DNA of 37,991 bases from UBA6489 sp942490775 (GCA_942490775.1 CALNYL010000006.1:1-37991); one strand, 5' to 3'. Positions 9,764 through 18,881 are shown, counted from the stretch's first letter. The notes: generated from the sequence alone by a model not told the origin. Made by a program: numbers and translations.

Positions 9764-9807
9764 TATGGGTTGAAAACCCATAGGTTTGGAAAAGGGCTGA
9801 AAGCCCT
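9764..9807. repeat. REP-like hairpin pair left of tnpA
   Basis: TATGGGTTGAAAACCCATA (9764-9782) and AGGGCTGAAAGCCCT (9793-9807), two adjacent hairpins with GAAA-type loops, located between the frr-rpmG terminator and the 3' end of tnpA. Confidence 0.7.
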
Positions 9808-9830
9808 CTAAAGTTTCTTAATACAAACCT

Positions 9831-10262
9831 CTATTCCAAAATAAAATTATTCTCAGTATCAAAATTTGAGGGGGTTCTGTGATGCTCTAAATAATTATTT
9901 ATCAAATCTTCCGAAACAACTCAAGTACTCCAAACTCAATATCATACTCACCACATTCATCATCACCAATACCTCTTTTTCAATATTGGATATTCTTGTC
10001 TTAATTTCCTCGATGAGTATCACTTTAACCACTTTACCAAATCTGATATACTTAGTTCTGGTGAATACTCTACATGCAAATGAACATGATCTTTACTTAC
10101 AACTCATTTTATTATTCTTACATCATTCGCATCACATTTCTGTCTTATCAAATCCCTTGTTCTCTTTTGTATTTCTCAGGTTAAAACTCTATACCTATAT
10201 TTCGTTATGAATACTATATAAACTGTTAAGTTCGTTATACTATGACTATTTCTTCTATTCAT
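9831..10262 (-). CDS. tnpA: IS200/IS605-family Y1 transposase (RAYT-like)
   Basis: 143 residues, intact with TGA as Gly. It begins MNRRNSHSITNLTVYIVF and shows the HUH motif HVHLHVEY, SDLVKWLKGYSSRKLRQEYP, KKRYWGGGMWWVW and the catalytic tyrosine region INNYLEHH. Such enzymes cut and join single-stranded DNA at hairpins through a 5'-phosphotyrosine link. No TnpB/IscB gene accompanies it, so it is either a solo IS200 or a domesticated REP-associated tyrosine transposase; the flanking direct hairpins and stand-alone copies elsewhere favour the latter (inference). The recoded glycines mean the gene has been in a code-25 host for some time and is not a recent arrival from a standard-code genome. 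Confidence 0.92.
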
Positions 10263-10333
10263 CTTTTTTTATTACAAATATAAAACTTTTACAGTATAAC
10301 CAGATTAGAAGTTTTAGAAAGACTAAAGACCTT

Positions 10334-10346
10334 GGGCTGAAAGCCC
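10334..10346. repeat. REP-like hairpin right of tnpA
   Basis: GGGCTGAAAGCCC, with the same outer context (ACTAAA before, CCCATAGATTT after) as the left-hand hairpin at 9764. Between the tnpA start (10262) and kptA (10388). Confidence 0.7.
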
Positions 10347-10387
10347 ATAGATTTAAACTAGCGATTTGGAATTAAAACTAAATTTTT

Positions 10388-10930
10388 ATGAACCAAACAA
10401 AAGTAAGCAAGCTACTAAGCTATGTTCTAAGACATAAACCAGAAGTACTAAATATAACTTTAGATAAAAACTGATGGGCTAACATAAAAGAAATCATAGA
10501 AAAATTCAAAGAATTTGAAAATATAGACATAACCTACGAACAAATAAAACAATTAGTAAAAGATAATGATAAACAAAGATTTTCTATCAGTGAGAACTGA
10601 AAAAAGATTCGTGCAAATCAAGGACATAGCATAAACATAAACTTAGATTTAAAATCCATAATCCCACCATACATTCTTTACCATGGAACAGCCACTAGAT
10701 TTATAGAAAGCATAAAACAAAAATGACTTATCCCAATGAGTCGTCAATTTGTACATCTATCATCAGATTTAGATACAGCTCAGAAAGTATGAATGAGACA
10801 CTGAAAACCTACAATGTTGAAAATACAAAGTAAAAAAATGTATGAAAACTGATATAAATTTTATCTCTCAAAAAATGGAGTCTGGCTTTGTTCAAAAGTT
10901 CCATATGAATTCATTGAATTTTGAAATTAA
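10388..10930 (+). CDS. kptA: RNA 2'-phosphotransferase (Tpt1/KptA family)
   Basis: 180 residues, intact. N-terminal winged-helix part KVSKLLSYVLRHKPEVLNI and DKNGWANIKEI, then IRANQGHSI, LYHGTATRFIESI, GLIPMSRQFVHLSSD and a conserved C-terminal WLCSKVPYEFIEF. KptA removes an internal 2'-phosphate from RNA by transfer to NAD+, yielding ADP-ribose 1''-2'' cyclic phosphate; in eukaryotes this finishes tRNA splicing. In bacteria the natural target is uncertain; repair of RNA ends or ADP-ribosylation have been proposed. TGA codes Gly in NGWA and KGLIP. Codon usage is A/C-rich, unlike the T/G-rich genes at 19-27 kb. It lies beside the transposase unit, and converges on the ygjV-like gene with a shared terminator between them. 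Confidence 0.95.
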
Positions 10931-11001
10931 AGGGGTAAATCTAGAATGAAAAAGAGAAAGATGTAAAATAGGTAATTACATAAAAACAGTGGACTAAAGA
11001 A

Positions 11002-11034
11002 AAGAGTAAATCCTAATAATTAGATTTTACTCTT
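11002..11034. terminator. Bidirectional terminator between kptA and ygjV-like gene
   Basis: AAGAGTAAATCCTA, three-base loop region, TAGATTTTACTCTT: a 14-bp stem with one mismatch, A-run and T-run on opposite sides, located between two convergent genes. The rest of 10931-11098 shows nothing recognisable. Confidence 0.6.
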
Positions 11035-11098
11035 CTTCCCTAAAAAATCATAACCCCCTTTCTCACAAAAACAAAAAATTCAAATATAAATTTTCCCT

Positions 11099-11653
11099 CT
11101 ATTTCTCACCCTTCTTAAAAACAAAAGTCCTAAAAACCCCAACTATACCAGAAATAAACAAAGTCAAATCCGTCATAGATCATCAAACAGACCTTCAAAT
11201 ATAATTATAAGTAAACCACATCATTATGATAAACAAAAAACCCACATTCAACCAAACTCACCTAACATAAAAAACTAAATAAGTTCATAAAATAGCAGTA
11301 ACCATAGGAATAAGCGAAATATATCAATCAAATATGAAAAATGGTAACACTAAATAAAACACAACAAAAATAGAAGACAACTTTATTGACCTTTTGTATT
11401 TTATCGCCAAAAGATTCTTTCCCACATCCACAGCATTAACAAGAGCAGCAGACATTAGTCAGATTGAGTAAAAGTGAATTCCCCAAACAAAAGAGGCTAT
11501 TGCTGTAACATAGATAAATTTTTTATTCTTACAAAACAGAAAGTTATATATAGAAACCAAAAATGCCACTAATCAGATGCTTTGTCATATTGGATGTTCT
11601 ATAAAAGCATTTCTTACTATATTTATTATATCTGCAAAATTTAAATCAATCAT
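11099..11653 (-). CDS. YgjV-family inner membrane protein
   Basis: 184 residues, intact, mostly hydrophobic with about six membrane segments. The layout (short soluble start MIDLNFADIINIVRNAF, a GLVAFLVSIYNFLFC helix, LMSAALVNAVDVGKNLLAIK loop, then four further helices ending in a charged tail FKKGEK) matches the YgjV/Imp-YgjV family of putative inner membrane proteins with no established function. Seven or so TGA codons read as Gly or in positions of small residues. It runs convergent with kptA. No partner gene points to a role. Confidence 0.72.
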
Positions 11654-11692
11654 ATGAAAATTTTAGATTAAAAAAATAAATTTTATTAAAAG

Positions 11693-11760
11693 TAGAGACA
11701 TCCATTTATGATCTCTTTTATATATTCAAAAAATTAGGAGATGTTTTAGCAAAACATCTC
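11693..11760. repeat. Two family-D palindromes (AGAGAC / GAGATG type)
   Basis: AGAGACATCC...ATGATCTCT (11693-11717) and the near-perfect GAGATGTTTT AGC AAAACATCTC (11738-11760). Similar elements with GTAGAGA or AGAGACA arms occur at 16644, 18452, 20650 and 24953. They lie between the ygjV-like start and a family-A copy. Confidence 0.65.
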
Positions 11761-11786
11761 TACAAAACATAACTGTTTCACAAAAA

Positions 11787-11837
11787 TGTTACCCCTTTCC
11801 TTTAGTATTAAAGGAAAGGATTCAGGTATGGATTATT
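11787..11837 (+). repeat. Family-A palindrome (copy 5)
   Basis: TGTTACC, then CCTTTCCTTTAGTATTAAAG, then GAAAGGATTCAGGTATGGATT. It ends 17 bases beyond the stop of the HAD-like gene, the same placement relative to a minus-strand gene as copy 1. Confidence 0.8.
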
Positions 11838-11853
11838 TAATTTTATAGTTTCC

Positions 11854-12465
11854 CTACACATCCTCTATCAAAATGTCATCATTCCCCCTCTCCATTGTAA
11901 CCTTTTTTATATTTATCTTCACACCCAAAACATCTTGTATCATATCTCTAGACTCTCTAAATTACTCTGGTCTATCTTCATAAATAGTTATTTCACTTGG
12001 GATATACCTAAGAGTATAAAGAATATACCTAACAGTTTTTAATATTTTATCACTTGGTTTTTGAGTAATTAGAATCTTATACTTATCAAGACCACGAGCC
12101 ATAAGTTTCTTTATCTGAAACTCATAAGGTCCATAAGTCAATATTACATCTTTTTTAGTATCCATTCTGTCTAATATAATTTTAGGACAAGGCTTATTTG
12201 TATGATACTTATTTAGATAATTATGTATTCCATCTATTTCAATTACTGCCTTAGAACCAGCATCTCATCTATTTTCTCTTAGATATTTCTCTCACTCAAG
12301 TTCTTCTGTTCTAGAATAGAGTGTGTAGTCAAAGTCAGCTAATATTAGTTCTTCGTCTTTTCTTTCTAGGTACTCAACCTCCTCAAGCCAATATTTCAAG
12401 CTCCAAGGGGTATTGCTTATTTTAGATAAAAGTTCCATGTATTTTTCTATTTTTTCTGAAGTCAT
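11854..12465 (-). pseudogene. HAD-like hydrolase-related protein with one in-frame stop
   Basis: 203 codons in a single frame, starting MTSEKIEKYMELLSKI. ILADFDYTLYSRTEEL resembles HAD motif I (DxDxT), and the second half has VILTYGPYEFQIKKL and ITIYEDRPE, a combination seen in a family of uncharacterised HAD-type proteins of CPR genomes. An in-frame TAA at 11962-11964 follows EDRPE; homologous proteins usually continue with an aromatic residue, and here the frame continues FRESRDMIQDVLGVKI to TAG at 11854. A single T/C to A change of a Tyr codon would explain it; so would a sequencing error. The function (phosphatase on a nucleotide or sugar) is a guess. Confidence 0.6.
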
Positions 12466-12484
12466 TTTATTTTATAATTATTTA

Positions 12485-13590
12485 TTATTTTATAATTATT
12501 TTCTCTTTATAAAAAGGTGTTCTTCAATCATATCCATAATAATATAAAAGTATATATCATCAATTTTCATTAACATCATTTAAAGAAACTTCACACTCCC
12601 AAGTTTTGTTTTCAGAATCTATTTCTATATTTTTTTCTTTATTACAAGAAACATAATTTATATTAGAGTGTTTTACCTCTCAAGTTAATTTTACCTTATT
12701 ATCTATTACTTTTGTTTGAACAGAAAAATTTTTAGATTTTGGTAATTCATAGGTTTTTTGAATTTTTGTGTATTCATATATAAACTGGTCATCAAAATTT
12801 TCTGCATATAAAAAAACTATATAATCATAGCCTTTTTCAATGTAATCATAATCTTTTCAATTTGTATATAAAACTTTTTATCATTATAACCTCCATTTTC
12901 TTGATATACATATTCATTATTTATTATTTTTTCATCTCTTGTTATTTCTTCTATAATCCGCTCACGATTTTCTATTTTTTCTATTTCTATTGCACCAAAG
13001 GAATTATGTAATGTATTTGATAACCGTGAATGAAATGAAATATTAATCTCTTTTCATTTTGAGTTTTTATATTTTACTATATATATATAAAAATTAAGAT
13101 ATTCTTCTTTTTCCACACTTTCTACTTTAAAATCTCCCACCTTATCTAATATTTTAAAGTTATTATAAGTCCTAAAATAATAAAACTTAGATACCACATT
13201 TTTCTTCACTTGCTCATTTTCTAATAATTCTAGTGCTATTTGTCATCTAAGATTTACCATCAAATTATCCATTATTTCCCTATTTGGGCTTTTCACTAAA
13301 TACATACCATCAAGAATTTTATCAATTTTTCAAATAACTTCTATTTTCTTTTCTATATCAAACTTATTTCTTATTTTCTCTAATATTTTCAGATAAAGCT
13401 CTCATTTTTTGTTTTTTAATAAAACTTCTGAAGAATCTTCTATTTCTTTTAGATAATCATTTTCTTGAAATAGTTCAATAGGTTCAGAGTTTATAAAGTC
13501 TTGCATTCCCGTTCATGCTTCTATTGCATTAACATTATGTAAACAAAAAAATGTTACAAATGTAAATAGGCTTAAAATTATTTTTTTCAT
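12485..13590 (-). CDS. Secreted protein of unknown function, one frameshift
   Basis: About 367 residues. It starts MKKIILSLFTFVTFFCLHNV followed by NA, a clear signal peptide, so it is exported. The mature part has no motif I recognise: a helical first third (KILEKIRNKFDIEKKIEVIG), then a beta-rich region with repeated Tyr-rich strands (KVESVEKEEYLNFYIYIVKY). A single-base shift near 12865 breaks the frame in YIQIEK; the other frame carries on YDYIEKGYDYIVFLYAENF and later WECEVSLNDVNENGGY to a stop at 12485. It is transcribed away from the TPR gene, with 160 bp of divergent spacer that should hold both promoters. No function assigned. Confidence 0.65.
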
Positions 13591-13750
13591 AGTTTTTTTT
13601 GTTAAATTTTAGTAGGTTGCCATTTTACTGATTAAGTGAAAAAAGTAAAATTTTGTAGGCTCTTTTCGTTCTAGCGTGAATAAAATATTTTCAATTATAA
13701 AAATAGTGTGTTACGATATATGTTAATAATCTTAATATATAAAATATTTT

Positions 13751-14542
13751 ATGAAAAAAATTATACTATTGTTTATAGTCTTATTTTCAATTATTCCAGT
13801 TACATTCTCTTCATCTTGAGAAATGGATAATATTATAATACCTAAAGAGCTTAATTTCACAGAGAGGTATTTTATATCAGAATTGAAGGATTTAAGTGTG
13901 AAACAAGAGACTATGAAAAGGGAAATTTTTCGAGAGGTTCAAGATAGGCAGTTACAGAGTGTAGATAAGGCTTTATCTTATTCTGCAAATACTGTAAATT
14001 TTCTTTTTATTTTATTTACGGTAATAGCTATGTTACTTTGAATTGTATGATGGAAAAGTTTTTCAGATATAAAAAAATCTTTTAGAGGTAGTATGGAGAA
14101 AGAAATGAAGAAGATTATAGGTGATTTTGAGAAAAAAATTACTAGTTTAGAGCAAGAGCAAAAGGTAAATATTTTATGGAGGCAGTATAATTTATCAGAG
14201 AATAATAATGAGAAGCTGGATATTTTAAATAAGATTTATAAGATAAGACCGACTTCAAAGACTATAGATATAGAGAAGTCTAATATTTATTTGTCTATGT
14301 GACTTTATGAAAAAGTAGTGGATACTTGTGATTTGATAATGTCTTCAAAAAGATCGGAGCTTTATCCTCAGGCTTATTTCAATAGGGCTTCTGCATATAA
14401 TCAATTATGAAAAAAGGAAAATGCTATTTCTGATTTGGTTTATTTATTACAATTGTCTCCAGAGTATAAATGAACAATAGAGAAATCAGAAAAATTGTTT
14501 TCTTTATTAGGGGATCCTAGGGTTAAAAAGGTGGTTAAATAA
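13751..14542 (+). CDS. Exported/membrane TPR-repeat protein
   Basis: 263 residues, intact. N-terminal signal-like helix (MKKIILLFIVLFSIIPVTF), a charged segment with coiled-coil character, one transmembrane helix around residues 78-96 (TVNFLFILFTVIAMLLGIVG), then a long heptad-rich stretch and two or three tetratricopeptide repeats, e.g. YLSMGLYEKVVDTCDLIM and QAYFNRASAYNQLGKKENA. The family is general: TPRs bind partner proteins. TGA at five positions is Gly, including the turn glycines of the TPRs. It is divergent from the secreted gene at 12485-13590; the similar leader peptides hint that both act at the cell envelope (inference). Confidence 0.75.
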
Positions 14543-14840
14543 ATAGTATAGTTTCAAAAATTAATTTTGTTATTCATTCATCCCTCTCTTCATTTTTATA
14601 AGCTCATCTTATATATGTAGCCTCCGACCTAGATTTCTTTTTACTTCACTCTGTAGCAGATAAATTATATTTTCTTTTTATATTTGGTACCATTAGGTCA
14701 ATGCCATCAACTTAAGGAAATAATCCTTAAAATAAGGGAAAATACCAATAATTTTTTGGTATTTTTTTGTTTATAAAAAAACTTGACAAGAGAAAAAGAG
14801 CAAAAAATCAAAATACATATTATATATTAACCAAAAAAAA
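14543..14840. other. Spacer with terminator hairpin and a possible 52-codon minus ORF
   Basis: At 14739-14765 AAAATACCAA and TTGGTATTTT form a 10-bp stem followed by T residues, a likely terminator. The minus strand carries a short basic ORF (14535-14693) reading MVPNIKRKYNLSATEGSKK, with two TGA-Gly codons; I do not recognise it and it overlaps the end of the TPR gene by eight bases. It could be a fragment of a mobile-element gene. Confidence 0.4.
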
Positions 14841-15445
14841 AATGAGAAATTTTGATTCTTCGCTGTATTTTTCTAAAAAAACAGTTATATTTATGTGAGA
14901 AAAAGTATCATAGGATCTTTTAAAGGAAAACTTTAGAAATAAAAAAAATGATTTCACAAGAAATAGAAAATTAACCTATGACAAAATGCTAATACTACTA
15001 TTACAAAAATGAGTAAAATCTTTACAATTAAGATTAAATGAATTTTCACTAAAATTGGGAAACTGGGAAAAAGTAGCCACAACCCAAACCTTTAGTAAAG
15101 CAAGAGAGAAATTAAAACCAGAAGTTTTTTTAAACCTAAATGAAGAAGTAATAATAAACAGATACTATGATTTAGAAGAAAATAAAACATGATATGAAAC
15201 ATGGAAAAACTTTAGGATTTTAGCAACAGATAGTTCACAAATAAGACTACCTGATGAAAAAGAAATAAAAAAAAATACTGAACAACCAAGACTAAAAATC
15301 GTAATTGAGAGAATTGAGAATACACACATTGACTATTATCAGTGTTACACGATCCATTAAATAACTTAGCATTAGATTGAATATTAGAAAAATGAAATTA
15401 TTCAGAAAGAGCATTAGCAATCCAAAATATTCTAAGTTTAGTATA
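14841..15445 (+). pseudogene. IS4-type transposase remnant
   Basis: From ATG 14841 the frame reads about 170 codons: NRKLTYDKMLILLLQKGVKS, LQLRLNEFSLKLGN, TFSKAREKLKPEVFLNLNEE, FRILATDSSQIRLPDEKEI. The last is the first catalytic Asp region of IS4-family DDE transposases. There is an in-frame TAG at 14911, a shift near 15330, and the next frame gives DPLNNLALDG and SERALAIQNILSL before similarity ends at about 15445. The second and third catalytic acidic residues are missing. An IS5-type element begins 107 bases downstream, so this area is an insertion hot spot. Non-functional. Confidence 0.75.
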
Positions 15446-15552
15446 CTACTTTTACTATTTTTTTTCTATACATATTATGTATATAATACATTGTACAATG
15501 TATTTAGACTATACAGTTTAATATCATAAAGATTTTACTACTCTTGATATTA

Positions 15553-16479
15553 TAGAACCTATTTGCACATTTTAAGCTAACCTCCTAATAATAAGTCTAA
15601 TAGAACATAATCTAATTTTAGCCTCAGAGGTAGAAAGTTTTCATTCACAGTTTTTCCATAAAACCCTACATTGGTTAATCCAAGCATTTGTTCTTTCTAC
15701 AATCCATCTTTTAGGTTGTACAACAAATCAATTCTTTTGAGGATTTTCTTTTTTAGATTTTTCTTTCATATCAGGGTTTATTTTTTTGAGTAATTTCTAT
15801 CTTTATAAAGTTTAGAATATTTTTATCTATTTTTTTTATTTCTTTTTCTAAATAATCCTTATGGTATCAATTGTCTAATAATATTGTTATCACAATTCAT
15901 TCTTCTAGTTTTAGAAAGTATTCCTTGTTCTCTCTTATTATTTCTATTAATCAACTATCATCAGAAATACTTGCTTTTGTACATTTTATAAAATATGGAT
16001 TTCATAAAATATCTACTAATAAATGTCTCTTTATTCAATTTGTACTTTTATAATGGCAATATCATTTTGTTTCTATGTCTGCTGTATCTGTATTTTTCAC
16101 TGCCATTGAATCTCATAATAGTAAGCTAGGAATTTCTTTTTTTTTCCTTATTTTTTCTCTCTAATTTTTCTAATTCCAATAGTAATTCATCATAAATTCA
16201 CTTATTTTTCCATCTTCTGAACTGAGAATAAACTGTTTGCCATTTGGGAAAGTCTTTTGGCAAATCTCGCCACTGACATCAATTTTTCAATTGATAATTT
16301 ATTCCATTTAAAATTTCTTTTTTGCTAACACTTATTTCTGCTGTTCATAGTTTTGGAACTGCTTTTATTATCAGTTCATACTGTTTATCTGTTAAATCTG
16401 TAGTATAAGCCATATTTTTTTCTTAAAATATAATTCCCCTTATTTTAAGATTTTTTAAGAAAAGTGCAAACTGGTTCTA
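15553..16479. mobile_element. IS5-family insertion sequence, 927 bp
   Basis: Inverted ends: TAGAACCTATTTGCACATTT at 15553 and, on the other strand from 16479, TAGAACCAGTTTGCACTTTT. They match at most positions over about 20 bases. The element is bracketed by TA on both sides, consistent with the 2-bp target duplication of the IS427-like part of the IS5 family. It carries one transposase gene on the minus strand. Confidence 0.82.
15572..16413 (-). pseudogene. IS5-family (IS427-like) DDE transposase, two single-base shifts
   Basis: About 279 residues if two extra bases are ignored. N-terminal DUF4096-type part MAYTTDLTDKQYELI, NGINYQLKNGCQWRDLPKDF and WQTVYSQFRRWKN; DDE part LLLGDSMAVKNTDTAD, then GIKRHLLVDILGNP, VITILLDNGYHKD and RWIVERTNAWINQCRVLWKN. 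The shifts are at a ten-A run (about 16137-16146) and near 15772. In IS427-type elements two overlapping frames are sometimes joined by programmed frameshifting at an A-run; the first shift is at the right kind of place for that, the second is not. Abundant TGA=Gly (GNP, DNGYHK) shows adaptation to a code-25 host. Confidence 0.85.
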
Positions 16480-16643
16480 TATGTTTAAGTATATCTATCT
16501 TCATGAAATATGTGTATTTAAAAATTAAAACACTATTTTACTCGAAGTTTCCTGTTTATTAAGAAAAAAATAAAGGATTATTTTTGGAAAAATGGGGATA
16601 TTTAAGAAAATAATGAAAATATAAAGTTTTAAAAGAAATTTAT

Positions 16644-16694
16644 AGAGACACCTATTTTTTATCGTCTCTCTTATCTTATCTTATCTTATCTTAT
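16644..16694. repeat. Family-D palindrome fused to five CTTAT tandem units
   Basis: AGAGACACC...ATCGTCTCT (16644-16669) runs directly into five copies of CTTAT (16670-16694). The 3' end of the minus-strand DUF4279-like gene lies within this tract, so slippage here would alter its C-terminus. 16480-16643 shows no gene. Confidence 0.7.
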
Positions 16695-17349
16695 TTCATT
16701 TCATTCAATATATGTAGAAATAGATATTGATAAATTTAAATCGCTCATCCTTTTTTATAGTTACCAAATCTAAATTTATTCATGTATTTCAGCTAATATA
16801 TTGATATTTAACTATAGTTATTTCTAAGTCCGCTATTTGCGATAATTTTAATATTCATTCTTTATCTTTTTCTAGTTCTGTTAATAATAATTTTAATTTT
16901 TCATCTAAGTCATAAGCTGTATTTTTTATTGGATCATAATTTAAAAATGAATTTTTATACTTTCTTTTTCATTTACTCTTTGGAATAATATCTCATTTAT
17001 TATTTCACTCTAAACTTCTAAACTTCAAACATTTTTTTAAATCTTCAAAACTATATTCTTCCGAGTATGCTGAAAAATAAACTTCATTTCAGGATTCCAT
17101 CCAAACCCATTGAACTTCTATATCAGGTCATTTTGATAACCTAATAAAAAGAAAGAACTCTTCATTTTCAATAGGAAAATACACAAGTACATCATCATCT
17201 GATTGGTTAAAATCAATTCTAGCTATTTTAGGTTTTCAGTTTTCAAACAATATATTATGTACTTCTAAATATTGCTGAGTAACTCAAAATCTTTTATTTA
17301 TTATCTCATCTTTTGCTACTAAAAAATACTTTTGTATATTTTTGTTCAT
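16686..17349 (-). CDS. DUF4279-like protein, probable shift near the 3' end
   Basis: About 220 residues. N-terminal half: RIDFNQSDDDVLVYFPIENE, FIRLSKGPDIEVQWVWMESG, EVYFSAYSEEYSFEDL. C-terminal half resembles DUF4279 (an immunity/defence-associated small domain): a PKSKGKRKYKNS basic stretch, DLDEKLKLLLTELEKDKEGI, ADLEITIVKYQYISGNTGIN. After LVTIKK the present frame becomes atypical; shifting by one in the A-run gives MSDLNLSISISTYIEGNEIR, a more family-like end. Function unknown; DUF4279 proteins occur as immunity proteins of polymorphic toxins, but no toxin gene is adjacent. It is 16 bases downstream of the Nudix gene, so probably co-transcribed. Confidence 0.6.
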
Positions 17350-17364
17350 GGCTTTTTTATTATT

Positions 17365-17802
17365 TTATATTCTTTCCTCCCTCATCAACAGCTTTGCTCA
17401 CTTCCCAAACTGCTCTTGCATATAAAATTTATTTGGATTATCTAGAGCATTTTTTATTCTGATAATTTGCTTTTGAACTATATTACTTGGAATTTTATCA
17501 AAATCAAAATATTCTATTTTATCGGCTTCATCGTTTAATGTTATTTCTCAACCTATTATTTTACAAATAAATTGCATAACAATATCAGTAGTTTTTGGTT
17601 TACTATAAATTCCAGACATTTTAACAACTTCTACATCAAATCAAGTTTCTTCTTTTACTTCACGAATTACACCTTTCCAAGGAGATTCTCACTTTTCTAA
17701 GCCTCCTCATGGAAGATTCCATAAATCATAGTCTGTACGATGACAAAGTAAAACACGGTTTTTCTCATCAAATATTATTGCAAATACTCCTATTGTAAAC
17801 AT
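17365..17802 (-). CDS. Nudix hydrolase
   Basis: 145 residues, intact with TGA as Gly. The Nudix box is complete: GGGLEKGESPWKGVIREV followed by KEETGF, i.e. Gx5Ex7REVxEExGx with all metal-binding glutamates. The first Gly of the box, the GES Gly and the ETG Gly are TGA, while NLPGG is preceded by a TGG tryptophan, which excludes UGA=Trp. The start MFTIGVFAIIFDEKNRVLLC is the usual opening beta strands. Nudix enzymes split nucleoside diphosphates linked to another group; substrates include oxidised nucleotides, NADH, ADP-ribose or diadenosine polyphosphates. Specificity is not visible. It lies between the HAD gene and the DUF4279-like gene in one minus-strand run. Confidence 0.94.
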
Positions 17803-17822
17803 TTCTTTTAAAAATTTAATTT

Positions 17823-18439
17823 TTAAATTTTCCTCAAAACCTCATCAATCTCCACCACACTCTCTATCTCATATTTATCAATCCCCCTACTTCAAATAAA
17901 TACAAAATCAATACTATGCTTTTCAGCAAAAATCCTATCCATATCACCATCTCATATATAAACACTCCTCTCAAAAAATTTATCATCTCAACTATAATCA
18001 ACAAAAGCCTCTAAATGTTTAGAGCCTTTCATAACCTTTTCACTTCAAAAAATCATCTCAAAACAATCCTTTATTCATCACTCCTGCAAAGAATCCTCTG
18101 CAAAATAAGTTGAACTTCAAGTAGTCAAAAAGAGCTTATATTTATTTGAAAGCTCTTTTATTTTTTCTGGAACTCAAGGGAAAAACTTTAATTTTCCCCT
18201 AAGTTTATCTAATCTATTATATGCACCATCACAATATCTTTTTATTTTCTCATCATCTTCAAAAACCATTTTAAAAATTTCACTTAAACTCAATCAAAAA
18301 GTTTTACTCATTACATATCTCGTCTTATCATAATACTCAGGATCAACCTCTTTCACAAAATCAAGCACCTCCTCAACTATTCTCACAGGAGATTTTATAA
18401 GAGTTCCATCCAAATCAAAAATTAAATATTTTTTTTCAT
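17823..18439 (-). CDS. HAD-family phosphatase (phosphoglycolate phosphatase/beta-PGM-like)
   Basis: About 205 residues. Motif I YLIFDLDGTLIKS, a helical cap (EEVLDFVKEVDPEYYDKTR), motif II LFLTTGSSTYFAEDSL, a Lys in EKVMKGSKHLEAF and motif III YIGDGDMDRIFAEK make a complete subfamily-I HAD hydrolase. It dephosphorylates a small metabolite; phosphoglycolate is common for this layout but unproven. The ATG at 18437-18439 is out of frame with motif I because of an eight-A run right after it; six or nine A would restore the frame, so this is probably a homopolymer error. It is followed by the Nudix gene 21 bases later. Confidence 0.85.
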
Positions 18440-18451
18440 TATTTTTCTATA

Positions 18452-18473
18452 GAGACAAAAAATATTTTGTCTC
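18452..18473. repeat. Family-D-like palindrome before the HAD gene
   Basis: GAGACAAAAAATATTTTGTCTC, a nearly perfect palindrome between the ridA stop (18486) and the HAD gene start (18439). It could terminate ridA transcription or act as a spacer element. Confidence 0.6.
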
Positions 18474-18485
18474 CTAATTATAGAA

Positions 18486-18881
18486 CTAAAACTCTTTAGC
18501 AATAACTTCAATCTCAACTAATGCTCACATAGGAAGTCAAGCAACTTGAACAGTACTTCTAGCAGGTTGATGTGCAAAATATTTTGCATATATTTCATTT
18601 ACAGTTTTATAATCTTCAATATCAACCAAATAAATAGTAGTTTTCAATACATTTTCATAATCAAGTCATGCCTCTTTCAAAACCTCTCATAAATTTTTAC
18701 AAACTCTTTCAGCTTGTGCTTCTATCCCCTTCTCCAATTCTCAACTTTCTGCAACTAATCAAATTTGTCCAGAACTATACATTGTTTTTCTAACCTTAAC
18801 TGCTTGTGAATAAGGTCAAATTGCCTTAGGAGCAAATATTGTAGCTATTTTCTCAAATACACTTTTCTCATTCTTATCCAT
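18486..18881 (-). CDS. ridA: RidA-family enamine/imine deaminase
   Basis: 131 residues, intact. Very strong family match: KAIGPYSQAVKV, MYSSGQIGLV, ERVCKNLGEVLKEAGLDYEN, VLKTTIYLVDIEDY, HQPARSTVQVAGLPMGALVE and IEVIAKEF. The catalytic Arg in PARSTV and Glu in VEIEVIA are present. RidA hydrolyses reactive 2-aminoacrylate and related enamines/imines made by PLP enzymes, protecting other PLP enzymes; a trimeric cytosolic protein. Eight glycines, including IGPYSQ, QIGL, LGEV, AGLD and AGLPMG, are TGA codons, making this one of the cleanest tests of code 25. It is the first gene of the minus-strand run ridA-HAD-Nudix-DUF4279. Confidence 0.97.

Larger units (their letters stand above)
9757..10353. 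mobile_element. IS200/RAYT-like unit: tnpA between two hairpin repeats
   Basis: The transposase gene is flanked by two similar hairpins in the same orientation: ACTAAACGACTATGGGTTGA... at 9754-9787 and ACTAAAGACCTTGGGCTGA... at 10323-10355, both ending in CCCATAGRTTT. A second hairpin (AGGGCTGAAAGCCCT, 9793-9807) adds to the left side. GGGCTNAAAGCCC hairpins also occur alone at 22222 and 22720. Subterminal hairpins are what Y1 transposases recognise. Exact ends and the target site cannot be fixed from one copy. Confidence 0.65.

Noticed and set aside
9866..10210. 114-codon plus-strand ORF
   Set aside because: Antisense shadow of the intact Y1 transposase read with TGA as Gly.
14535..14693. 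52-codon minus-strand ORF as a firm gene
   Set aside because: No family recognised and it overlaps the TPR gene end; mentioned only under the spacer entry.
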